A stretch of 64,000 nt of DNA, from positions 62,001-126,000 of the forward strand of contig CAJTCH010000008.1 in NCBI GenBank assembly GCA_910574715.1, written 5' to 3'. Position numbers and translations under genes: made by a program. Below are positions 18,401-25,697 of this stretch, piece after piece. Under the pieces are notes generated by a model. The model saw nothing but the letters and a program-made list of their open reading frames with translations. It did not search any database and was not told the DNA's origin. Within the stretch, counting starts at the first letter, position 1; every line of letters begins with the position of its first letter. This stretch comes from Lachnospiraceae bacterium. GTDB lineage: Bacteria > Bacillota > Clostridia > Lachnospirales > Lachnospiraceae.

Positions 18401-20682
18401 CGGTAGTAAGCGAGAGTGAGAGCACGTCTACAGTGGTAAGTGAGAGCGAGAGCACCTCAACGGTAGTGAGTGAGAGTGAGAGCACGTCTACAGTGGTAAG
18501 TGAGAGCGAAAGCACCTCAACGGTAGTAAGTGAAAGCGAAAGTACCAGCACAGTAGTAAGTGAGAGCGAGAGCACCTCAACGGTGGTAAGCGAGAGTGAA
18601 AGCACCTCTACAGTAGTAAGTGAAAGCGAAAGCACTAGCACGGTAGTAAGTGAAAGCGAAAGCACCTCAACGGTAGTAAGCGAGAGTGAGAGCACGTCTA
18701 CAGTGGTAAGTGAGAGCGAGAGCACCTCAACGGTAGTGAGTGAGAGTGAGAGCACGTCTACAGTGGTAAGTGAGAGCGAAAGCACCTCAACAGTAGTAAG
18801 CGAGAGTGAAAGCACCTCAACGGTAGTGAGTGAAAGCGAAAGCACGTCTACAGTAGTAAGTGAAAGCGAAAGTACCAGCACAGTAGTAAGTGAAAGCGAG
18901 AGCACCTCAACGGTAGTAAGCGAGAGTGAAAGCACGTCTACAGTAGTAAGTGAGAGCGAAAGCACTTCAACAGTAGTGAGCGAGAGTGAAAGCACGTCTA
19001 CAGTAGTAAGTGAGAGCGAAAGCACCTCAACGGTAGTAAGTGAAAGCGAAAGTACGTCTACAGTAGTGAGCGAAAGTGAAAGCACCAGCACAGTGGTAAG
19101 TGAGAGCGAAAGCACATCTACAGTAGTAAGTGAAAGCGAAAGCACCTCAACGGTAGTAAGCGAGAGTGAGAGCACGTCTACGGTAGTAAGCGAGAGTGAA
19201 AGCACCTCAACAGTAGTAAGTGAGAGTGAAAGTACCTCAACGGTAGTAAGTGAAAGCGAAAGTACGTCTACAGTAGTGAGCGAAAGTGAAAGCACCAGCA
19301 CAGTGGTAAGTGAGAGCGAAAGCACGTCTACAGTGGTAAGTGAGAGTGAAAGCACCAGCACAGTAGTAAGTGAGAGTGAGAGCACCTCAACAGTAGTGAG
19401 CGAGAGTGAAAGCACGTCTACGGTAGTAAGTGAGAGCGAAAGCACCTCAACGGTAGTGAGTGAAAGCGAAAGTACGTCTACAGTAGTGAGCGAAAGTGAA
19501 AGCACCTCAACGGTAGTAAGCGAGAGCGAGAGCACGTCAACGGTAGTAAGCGAGAGTGAGAGCACGTCAACGGTAGTAAGCGAGAGTGAGAGCACGAGCA
19601 CGGTAGTAAGTGAGAGTGAAAGCACATCTACAGTAGTAAGTGAGAGCGAAAGCACCAGCACGGTAGTAAGTGAAAGCGAAAGCACGTCAACGGTAGTAAG
19701 TGAAAGCGAAAGCACGTCAACGGTAGTAAGCGAGAGTGAGAGCACGTCTACAGTAGTAAGTGAAAGCGAGAGCACCTCCACGGTAGTAAGCGAGAGCGAA
19801 AGTGCGTCCACGGTAGTAAGCGAGAGCGAAAGCACCTCAACAGTGGTAAGCGAGAGTGAAAGCACGAGCACGGTAGTAAGTGAAAGTGAAAGTACCTCAA
19901 CAGTGGTAAGTGAGAGCGAAAGCACGAGCACGGTAGTAAGTGAGAGCGAAAGCACCTCTACAGAGGTAAGCGAGAGTGTCAGCACCAGCGAAAGTGCAAG
20001 CATAGAATCAAGTGAAAGCACCAGCGCTAGCGAAAGCGTAAGTGCGGAAGCCAGTGAAAGCACAAGCGTCAGCACCAGTGAAAGTGACAGCGCCAGCATA
20101 TCATCCAGTGAGAGTACATCTACCAGTTCAGCGGAGACGGATGAGCCGGGTGGCGATACCCCGCCGGCATCAGAAGATGATAATGCACCTACAGTACCGA
20201 CAACACCTACTCCAGATGTACCAGATACACCAACTCCTACTCCGGATACGCCAGCTCCTGCCCCGGATGCACCGGCAGTAACGCCTGCACCAGTGACGCC
20301 AACACCAACTCCGGCAGCGCCAGTGGTAACCCCGGCGGTGACTCCGGCAGCGCCTGCAGTAGCAGCGCCAACACCAACTCCGGCAGTAACACCAGTGGTA
20401 ACACCGTTAGAAGATGCACCGGTGCCGTTGGCAGATGCACCGGATATTACGGATCAGGATACCCTGAATGACCAGCCGCAGCAGGAGATTGAGGATGAAG
20501 AAGTACCGTTGACTGATTTGGCAGCCGCTAATGGATTGCTGCATCATATTCAGCACGCATGTGAAGTGTTTACATCGGCATTCCTTCCGCTCTTCTATGT
20601 AGGAAGCAACCGTAAGAGACGGAAAAAGATTTCTGAACTGAAAAGAGAGATAGATAAGAAAACAGAAAGGGATGAGGATTAA
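15490..20682 (+). CDS. serine-rich repeat surface glycoprotein (SRRP), accessory-Sec substrate
   Basis: 1730 aa. An ordinary-length signal peptide (about 1-31) has a Gly-rich core (AAGIAIGGAGMF), as in SecA2 substrates, but no long KxYKxGKxW-type leader; a stop at 15481 excludes a longer start in this frame. It continues with Ser/Ala/Glu-rich repeats (about 33-390, split by a short charged segment near 210-240), a non-repeated, probably folded domain (about 393-595, starting with a coiled-coil-like helix) in the position of the binding region of GspB/Fap1, then a second Ser-rich region (600-1550). Residues 758-1497 of that region are 74 units of STSTVVSESE. A Pro/Thr stalk (1555-1650) leads to EEVPLTDLAAANG, a short hydrophobic stretch (FTSAFLPLFYVG) and a long basic tail (RKRRKKISELKREID). 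There is no LPXTG. The Ser/Thr-rich regions are the expected O-GlcNAc acceptors. Confidence 0.93.
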   Translation: MKKKQAMRVIAAAGIAIGGAGMFQDGNVVYAAELDQDVNGGSDELIFSAEESTEGSQEPQAAESASAEPYSEQVSESSMYTEQAPAPVQDSSVIETNVSADSTGSVAGTESAGGSDSSEQIVSANPVESAEDMNSTADNSADTSEASASDSEAEVYDSEAAEPGFESTASDSAASASDSETSVSDSETSVSGSETTMIDSEVTDEPVEGIDGFTRDELEILRRAQAKVAEGKEDELTEEEKDLLAKSEVESLAWSETNSKLVSESASASAVLSESNSTLTSESASGSISLSEKNSTMLSESTLESTHLSEAQSTLLSESTSVSGSLSDRYSTMLSESASASTSASEQISGAISQSESMSTVVSESLSASLSDQSTVESTNSAISESVSLAQSEFDDVLGPYEESADRLKKLAQLKTEIKDLEGRLNAIIEEAQKTWHKDLGEFGYYSVANLLAEKLIQYKMLTDAQINNYTDVQFSTWKDNSLLNKGQHVEVKYKDKDGKEQTKYFDYVTADKDGAVILDRDGEKTYKNPNTGEKHKTKNGTNAEYVKYIHIVELEKKWGSINVDINAEFKGGSSYFAEIDFVNGNDAYTQEYESEYQSASLNLSEQESDSTFQSDSLFKASETASAEASTSISTSLNESNNQSISMFESASEYESMSTELSGSASTSVSTYLSDSGSTVDSVSTSASTFLSDSVQSSERASTLASTFLSDSALTSEQASTSASTYISESVRLSENQSLSESTYLSESESLRTSMSESTSTIVSESESTSTVVSENESTSTVVSESESTSTVVSESESTSTVVSESESTSTVVSESESTSTVVSESESTSTVVSESESTSTVVSESESTSTVVSESESTSTVVSESESTSTVVSESESTSTVVSESESTSTVVSESESTSTVVSESESTSTVVSESESTSTVVSESESTSTVVSESESTSTVVSESESTSTVVSESESTSTVVSESESTSTVVSESESTSTVVSESESTSTVVSESESTSTVVSESESTSTVVSESESTSTVVSESESTSTVVSESESTSTVVSESESTSTVVSESESTSTVVSESESTSTVVSESESTSTVVSESESTSTVVSESESTSTVVSESESTSTVVSESESTSTVVSESESTSTVVSESESTSTVVSESESTSTVVSESESTSTVVSESESTSTVVSESESTSTVVSESESTSTVVSESESTSTVVSESESTSTVVSESESTSTVVSESESTSTVVSESESTSTVVSESESTSTVVSESESTSTVVSESESTSTVVSESESTSTVVSESESTSTVVSESESTSTVVSESESTSTVVSESESTSTVVSESESTSTVVSESESTSTVVSESESTSTVVSESESTSTVVSESESTSTVVSESESTSTVVSESESTSTVVSESESTSTVVSESESTSTVVSESESTSTVVSESESTSTVVSESESASTVVSESESTSTVVSESESTSTVVSESESTSTVVSESESTSTVVSESESTSTEVSESVSTSESASIESSESTSASESVSAEASESTSVSTSESDSASISSSESTSTSSAETDEPGGDTPPASEDDNAPTVPTTPTPDVPDTPTPTPDTPAPAPDAPAVTPAPVTPTPTPAAPVVTPAVTPAAPAVAAPTPTPAVTPVVTPLEDAPVPLADAPDITDQDTLNDQPQQEIEDEEVPLTDLAAANGLLHHIQHACEVFTSAFLPLFYVGSNRKRRKKISELKREIDKKTERDED
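17761..19980 (+). repeat. 74 tandem 30-bp repeats (STSTVVSESE) in the SRRP
   Basis: Exactly 2220 bp, all units 30 bp with no indels. Protein variation is minimal: unit 1 STSTIVSESE, unit 2 STSTVVSENE, one SASTVV unit at 19801, and the last STSTEVSESV. Synonymous sites vary freely (ACC/ACG/ACT, TCA/TCT/AGC, GAG/GAA). A 240-bp stretch (18271-18510) is repeated identically at 18541-18780, showing a recent nine-unit duplication. Confidence 0.97.
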
Positions 20683-20828
20683 TGAGTTTTTTTGAAAATG
20701 CAGTATTGGGCTTCTGCCATTGGGACGGATTGGCTCTTGCATTCATTGCCGTGATTACGGGATGGTATTTTATAGTAAAACATAAATTAAAAAAAGAAAT
20801 AAAAGGTTTAGAAGATCAGTTAGACTGA
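20682..20828 (+). CDS. 48-aa single-span membrane protein between SRRP and SecY2
   Basis: The ATG overlaps the SRRP stop by one base (TAATG), so translation is probably coupled. The protein has a short N-terminus, one membrane segment (about 16-33, GLALAFIAVITGWYFIV) and a charged C-terminus KHKLKKEIKGLEDQLD. That tail resembles the heptad-like basic tail of the SRRP (KKISELKREIDKK). It could be a counterpart of the small Asp4/Asp5 (SecE/SecG-like) subunits of streptococcal accessory Sec systems, or a retention partner for an SRRP that lacks LPXTG. No family was recognised. Confidence 0.7.
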   Translation: MSFFENAVLGFCHWDGLALAFIAVITGWYFIVKHKLKKEIKGLEDQLD

Positions 20829-20846
20829 TAGAATGATAAGAAGTTG

Positions 20847-20873
20847 GTGGCTGCTGTCATGTATGGCAGCCAC
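20847..20873 (+). terminator. intercistronic hairpin (attenuator or processing site)
   Basis: GTGGCTGC...GCAGCCAC forms an 8-bp stem with an 11-nt loop, followed by a moderately T-rich TGATTTCGTATTTAT. It lies between the 48-aa gene and secY2 and may lower expression of the secretion genes relative to the adhesin, a weak terminator by position. Confidence 0.5.
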
Positions 20874-20910
20874 TGATTTCGTATTTATAATTAAGACCAG
20901 GAGAGCGGTT

Positions 20911-22110
20911 GTGCAAGAATCAAAAGAAAGTATATTAAAATATAAACTGGCCTATTCGGGGATCATCCTTTTTGTGTATGTAATTGGAAAAAACATTCCG
21001 CTGTATGCGTTGGATATTTCAGCTTACAGGGAAGCTTATTTTAATGTGGAAGAATTGCTGCTCCAGAGTATAGGAGGGGATGCTTATCGTTCTTCGGTGT
21101 TTGCTCTTGGAATTTTTCCATCTATGATATCTGGATTTTTAGTACAGATTTTTATGGCGGTCAGAGGACTGTTTACGAAGTCAGTGATCTCTCCGGGAAA
21201 GTCCCGGCGAATGACGGTTGCAGTTACACTTGCGATTGCTTTATTTCAGGCATTTACACGGGTAAGAGAGATAAAGTTTATAGCATCTGCCCAGGAGATA
21301 CCCATTGTCCAGGCGATTGCGGCTGCGGAAATGGTAACGGGCGCGGTACTTATTATGTGGCTGTCGGACAGGAACAGCAGGTATGGGGTCAGCGGAAGGA
21401 TGGTATTCATAACTGTGAATATCCTGGAGCGGATTATGGGTGTACTGTATAAGAATAAGCTGCAAGATCTCGCAGTACCTTTGATGATATCTGCTGTAAT
21501 GATGTTAATTATGATGATTATGGAAAATACGGAAAAACGGATTTCGGTTCAGCGCATTTCTATTCACAATATCTATGCGGATAAGAATTATATGGCAATC
21601 AAGCTCAATCCGGCGGGGATGATGCCGATGATGTTTACTGCCGCAGTATTCATGCTGCCAAAGCTTATAATATCCCTTCTGATATCCTATTACCCGCATC
21701 ATCAGGGAATTCTCTGGTGGCAGGAGAATCTGTCTCTGACTAAACCCTTTGGTATTTTTATCTATATTGTCTGCGAGTATCTGCTGACGATATTATTTGC
21801 AATGTTTATGCTAAGTCCGAAGGACATTTCAGAACGCTTTTTGAAAAGCGGGGACAGTATTGTGGATCTCCATGCCGGGCGTGATACAAGGCGGTATCTG
21901 CGAGGGGTCGTATGGAGGCTTAGCTTAGTCGGCGCAACTGTCATGGGAGCCTGTATCGTGACGCCGATGCTCTTGCAGGCGTATGGGGGGATGAGCAGTA
22001 CGCTGGCAGCGCTGCCGACATCGATGATGATGCTTATAGGGTTTTCATGCAATATGTACAGGGAGTGCGTTACATACTGGAATTATGATTCATGCAGGCC
22101 CTTATTTTGA
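20911..22110 (+). CDS. secY2: accessory Sec translocase channel SecY2
   Basis: About 399 aa, polytopic, the dedicated SecY paralogue for SRRP export. It shows the SecY2 features VIGKNIPLY after TM1, a plug-region GGDAYRSSVFALGIFPSMIS and IKLNPAGMMPMMF in the second half. I prefer the GTG at 20911 with AGGAGAG five bases upstream over the ATG at 20833. The latter has no ribosome site and would place codons across the hairpin at 20847; the shorter form also matches the usual SecY2 length and N-terminus. It is part of the secY2-asp1-asp2-asp3-secA2 operon and is expected to form the membrane pore with SecA2 as motor. Confidence 0.92.
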   Translation: MQESKESILKYKLAYSGIILFVYVIGKNIPLYALDISAYREAYFNVEELLLQSIGGDAYRSSVFALGIFPSMISGFLVQIFMAVRGLFTKSVISPGKSRRMTVAVTLAIALFQAFTRVREIKFIASAQEIPIVQAIAAAEMVTGAVLIMWLSDRNSRYGVSGRMVFITVNILERIMGVLYKNKLQDLAVPLMISAVMMLIMMIMENTEKRISVQRISIHNIYADKNYMAIKLNPAGMMPMMFTAAVFMLPKLIISLLISYYPHHQGILWWQENLSLTKPFGIFIYIVCEYLLTILFAMFMLSPKDISERFLKSGDSIVDLHAGRDTRRYLRGVVWRLSLVGATVMGACIVTPMLLQAYGGMSSTLAALPTSMMMLIGFSCNMYRECVTYWNYDSCRPLF

Positions 22111-22130
22111 GAAATAATAGGAGTTGTACG

Positions 22131-23726
22131 ATGTTATATTTTATTCCGGCGTGGTATAAGGAAAGAGAATGGTGTGAAAATGAACAGAGCTGGCGGGTTA
22201 AGCGTATGTATTCTGAATTTGACGATACTGTCAAGCAGATACAGTTGTTTCACCGCAGCGGCGGATATGATTATCAGATCATACTTCTTGGATTTGCTCC
22301 GAATTTCCGGCATTTTCTTCATCGGCAGGGAGTATATCGGGCGCCGTATTGGTCATGTTTTGATGCTATCCAGGAGATCCGGCGTAAAAAAGCCGGCGTG
22401 ATGTCGTTTCATGATCTGGAGTGGCCGGAAGGGATAGAGTTCCTCTATACGCCGTTTGTGGTAGTTGCAATGCTGGGTAAGGAGAAGTATGCCCAGATTG
22501 ATTTCGCGGAGGACGGGAATCCGATATGGGTAGAATTCTATCGGAATGATACGCTCATACGCCGGGATCTTTTTGATGACAGAGGGTTTACTTCCAGCAT
22601 AGTTTATTACGAAGATGGTCAGCCTGTTTATCAGGATTATCTTACAGAGAACGGACTGCGGAAGTTCCGCCGTTATTATCAGGACGGGCGTGTAGAGATA
22701 AATGAGAGGTGTCCGGGATATCTTCTGGAGTGCCAGGAGATCAGAGAGACGAGACAGTTCTCACGTATGGTTTATGAGAATATAGAACGGGTGATCTGCG
22801 AGGTGTTAGTATCCTATCTGGAACTGACGGACGATCAGGATGTATTCTGTATTGCAATGCATAACTTACATGCGGGACTGTTGGGACAGGCATTAAAAGA
22901 TAAAAAAAGGATCTTGTCATTTTATAATGACAGATATCAGTTTGAAGAGAACCCGGATACATTGCTAATGATACAGAGCGCGGACTATATGGTTGTGGAT
23001 TCCAAGGATAACGCGAAGAAGCTGCAGAGAATGGTTCAGATTCCGGCCGGCCGTCTGAAAGCGATCCCGCCGTACGATACACGGGTGGACGAGGGGATCA
23101 GTCTGCAGAGCGGCCTTCAGAAGCTTCTGTTAGCTGTGGATGGTATGGACAGCGCTGTATTTGGAGAGGCAATCCGCATCCTGGGCGGCTATCTTCCGCA
23201 GAAGAAGGGCGTCAGGGTCCACCTGTTTACCAGGGAAGCAAGGTATGACAGTAAGCAGAGACTTCTGAAACGGACGCAGGATGAGCTGGCTAAGAATGGC
23301 ATGCCGGAAGAATGGGCCGGGGAAGCGGCCAATGATGTTGTCTCAGAAAACGGACTGGAGGAAGACGGAAAAATTCCGGTTTTCTTCGTCCCGGAACAGT
23401 GCGTGGATGAACTGTCTGTGAGTAAATGTATGAGGGAGCAGTGGTTGCTGATCGATCTGCGGGAGGTGCCGGAGCTGTATCTGCAGATTAATGCGATTAG
23501 TTTTGGGATTCCGCAGATAGTAAGAAAAAAGACGGAATTTGTCATAGACGGCGGCAACGGCGTTATATTGGATAAACCGGGCGGGCTGCCCCGGGTTCTG
23601 GATTACTATCTTGACGGATTAGAGCATTGGAACGAGGCAAAGATATACTCCTATGAAATAAGCAAAAGATACACAACGGAGCGATTACTGGAGATGTGGG
23701 GGGAGGTTATGGACAGCGTTGGCTAA
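22131..23726 (+). CDS. asp1: accessory Sec protein Asp1
   Basis: 531 aa. It begins MLYFIPAWY, characteristic of Asp1. In S. gordonii Asp1 has a GT-B-like fold, associates with Asp2 and Asp3, and is needed for export of GspB. The C-terminal half keeps the GT-B-like pattern with a Gly-rich loop (GGNGVILDKPGG). The ATG at 22131 is preceded by AGGAG and lies 20 bp after secY2; an upstream in-frame start at 22092 would overlap secY2 and lacks a ribosome site. The stop overlaps asp2. Confidence 0.9.
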   Translation: MLYFIPAWYKEREWCENEQSWRVKRMYSEFDDTVKQIQLFHRSGGYDYQIILLGFAPNFRHFLHRQGVYRAPYWSCFDAIQEIRRKKAGVMSFHDLEWPEGIEFLYTPFVVVAMLGKEKYAQIDFAEDGNPIWVEFYRNDTLIRRDLFDDRGFTSSIVYYEDGQPVYQDYLTENGLRKFRRYYQDGRVEINERCPGYLLECQEIRETRQFSRMVYENIERVICEVLVSYLELTDDQDVFCIAMHNLHAGLLGQALKDKKRILSFYNDRYQFEENPDTLLMIQSADYMVVDSKDNAKKLQRMVQIPAGRLKAIPPYDTRVDEGISLQSGLQKLLLAVDGMDSAVFGEAIRILGGYLPQKKGVRVHLFTREARYDSKQRLLKRTQDELAKNGMPEEWAGEAANDVVSENGLEEDGKIPVFFVPEQCVDELSVSKCMREQWLLIDLREVPELYLQINAISFGIPQIVRKKTEFVIDGGNGVILDKPGGLPRVLDYYLDGLEHWNEAKIYSYEISKRYTTERLLEMWGEVMDSVG

Positions 23727-25221
23727 GATACAGATATTACAGCTTGGGGATGAGGACTGGAATGAGATCTATACATTACCGGAAGGCGTGTCGCTGGATT
23801 ATGCCGATGAATTGACAGAGCCGCCGAAGAAAGCCTATGATATGTTTTTTCTGGATCGGAATCTCCTGGAAGAAGAGATTGAACAGATCTTTCGTGCAGC
23901 AAAGGCATACACGCTCTTCGTAACGAATAATGTGTCTGTCAGGGGGCGTATGGAATGGCTGTGCCGCAGCAGGAAAGCGCAGCATATTCCTAAGGCAGAT
24001 ATCCAGAGATTCCTGACGGAAGAATCCAGATATTATTTTGCGCGGCCGTATGGGGAAAAGTATGGATTGAGAGATGTGGCCATTGCTCAGGGCTTTACAG
24101 GGAAGGTAAAATGGAACGGGAATCAGAATGTCTTGCTGGAGGCTGATTTTGGTGAAGAGTTCCGTCAAGCGGCATACTGGCGTTATAACAATCCTTTGCC
24201 AAAAGGAGAGGCGGCGGATTTCTGGTTGGAATACAGCAAGGATCCGTCTGTACAGATTATTTTGGAAATTACGATCTTTGCTACGGGAACGGCGTCTGTG
24301 ATCTTGGAACGGCTGGAATTGAATGAGAAGGATCTGGAACAGATTGTCCGGCTTGAAAGCGGCAAAGGGAATGGCACGCTCTTTTTCTCTGTCAAAGCAA
24401 AGGGCAGGGGCAGGCTTTGGCTGACAGGCCTGCATAAAAGGCTGTCGAGAGGAAGCCATGGATATTTCCTGCCGGGGGGAGAACGGTATGTGACGTCCAA
24501 CAGGGAGGAAGCGTTTTGCTATTTTGACCCGGGGGACCTTAAGCCTCCTCTGAATGTGTATTTTTCAGGATATAAGACTCTGGAAGGGTTTGAGGGGTAC
24601 TTCATGGTGAAGGCATTGGGCTGTCCGTTTCTTCTGATAGCGGAGCCGCGTCTGGAGGGCGGCAGCTTTTATATGGGCTCAGAAGAGTATGAGCAGATCT
24701 ATGTAGATATGATCAGAGGACATATGGAAGAACTTGGATTCACGCCGGATCAGGTAATACTGTCGGGACTTTCTATGGGAACCTTCGGCGCTTTATATTA
24801 TGGGTGTGATATCCGGCCTCATGCCATGATTGTCGGGAAGCCTTTAGCCAGTATCGGGAATGTGGCGGCCAATGAGAAGCATCTGCGCCCGGGCGGGTTC
24901 CCTACATCTCTGGATATCCTGCGTTTCCAGTGCGGCGGCTCAGGGCAAGAAAGCGTTGAGGAGCTGAACGAGAAATTCTGGAAAAAATTCGAGAAAACAG
25001 ACTGGGGAAATTCAAAGTTTGTTGTGGCTTATATGATCGAGGATGACTATGATTCTGACGCATATGCTTCTATGCTCTCGCATTTGCAGTCTGACGGCGT
25101 CCAGGCATATGGAAAAGGCATCCATGGCAGGCATAATGATGACACAACAGGAATCATTAATTGGTTTTTGAATCAATACAGAAAAATCCTGAGAGAGGAT
25201 TTTAACAGAAGGATGGAATAA
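23719..25221 (+). CDS. asp2: accessory Sec protein Asp2 (glycan-modifying acyltransferase fold)
   Basis: 500 aa. It begins AKIQILQLGDEDW, as in Asp2. The start is TTG, overlapping the last codons of asp1 by 8 nt. The C-terminal alpha/beta-hydrolase domain has the nucleophile elbow GLSMG (Ser352), and His residues in HGRHND (about 469 and 472) are candidates for the catalytic His. In S. gordonii Asp2 acetylates GlcNAc on GspB during transport and is required for export; here the key serine is present, so a similar activity is likely. It forms a complex with Asp1 and Asp3. Confidence 0.92.
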   Translation: MAKIQILQLGDEDWNEIYTLPEGVSLDYADELTEPPKKAYDMFFLDRNLLEEEIEQIFRAAKAYTLFVTNNVSVRGRMEWLCRSRKAQHIPKADIQRFLTEESRYYFARPYGEKYGLRDVAIAQGFTGKVKWNGNQNVLLEADFGEEFRQAAYWRYNNPLPKGEAADFWLEYSKDPSVQIILEITIFATGTASVILERLELNEKDLEQIVRLESGKGNGTLFFSVKAKGRGRLWLTGLHKRLSRGSHGYFLPGGERYVTSNREEAFCYFDPGDLKPPLNVYFSGYKTLEGFEGYFMVKALGCPFLLIAEPRLEGGSFYMGSEEYEQIYVDMIRGHMEELGFTPDQVILSGLSMGTFGALYYGCDIRPHAMIVGKPLASIGNVAANEKHLRPGGFPTSLDILRFQCGGSGQESVEELNEKFWKKFEKTDWGNSKFVVAYMIEDDYDSDAYASMLSHLQSDGVQAYGKGIHGRHNDDTTGIINWFLNQYRKILREDFNRRME

Positions 25222-25226
25222 AGGAA

Positions 25227-25697
25227 ATGATAGGGGAAAAATGGACCGTTTACTGGAATGAATACTCTTCCAACACATATCTGTATGGATCGGAAATCAC
25301 CTTTCATGCGAAGGATGACGTGGAATTTAAGAATGTATTGATGGCTCCCGGGACGGTGATCAAGCAGTGGTACTCCAGGACAAATTATCAGATGCAGCGA
25401 ATAGAACCGGCTCTGCCAATGATCGACGGCGAAGGAAGATATCGTGTGAAGGTCAATATTGACTGCCCAAAAGGAGAGCAGTGGCTTATCCAGTTGATTT
25501 TTTGTGATAAATATGAGGCTGAGGCAGGACGTGTCTCTGTCAGGGATGAGGTGTCGTATTTTCAATGTCCTCTGCGGACATACAGTTATCGGATGCAGTT
25601 GATGAACGGCGGAATTACCCGGTTCCGTTTCCATGATATTGAGATTCAGGAAGTCGAATATGAGGCAGAAGAAGAGGAAATTAAGAAAACTATATAA
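25227..25697 (+). CDS. asp3: accessory Sec protein Asp3
   Basis: 156 aa, begins MIGEKWTVYWNEYSSNTYLYGS, as typical of Asp3, a small beta-sandwich protein that binds Asp1/Asp2 and unfolded SRRP substrate. It is predominantly beta with a late FHDIEIQEVEY strand and an acidic, low-complexity end (EAEEEEIKK). It starts 5 bp after asp2 and overlaps secA2 by 38 nt. The acidic end is encoded in the overlap and may be constrained by the secA2 start. Confidence 0.9.
   Translation: MIGEKWTVYWNEYSSNTYLYGSEITFHAKDDVEFKNVLMAPGTVIKQWYSRTNYQMQRIEPALPMIDGEGRYRVKVNIDCPKGEQWLIQLIFCDKYEAEAGRVSVRDEVSYFQCPLRTYSYRMQLMNGGITRFRFHDIEIQEVEYEAEEEEIKKTI

Noticed and set aside
17761-19980. Regular 30-bp repeats as a CRISPR array
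   Set aside because: There are no spacers; units are directly contiguous, translate as one frame and vary at synonymous sites.
17697-20099. An 800-codon open frame antisense to the SRRP repeats
   Set aside because: It arises because the 30-bp unit contains no stop in that antisense frame. The product would be a Leu/Ser/Val repeat with no start context; the sense protein fits a known family.
20833-20910. Longer start of SecY2 at the ATG 20833
   Set aside because: No ribosome site, passes through a hairpin, and adds 26 residues not typical of SecY2; GTG 20911 has AGGAGAG.
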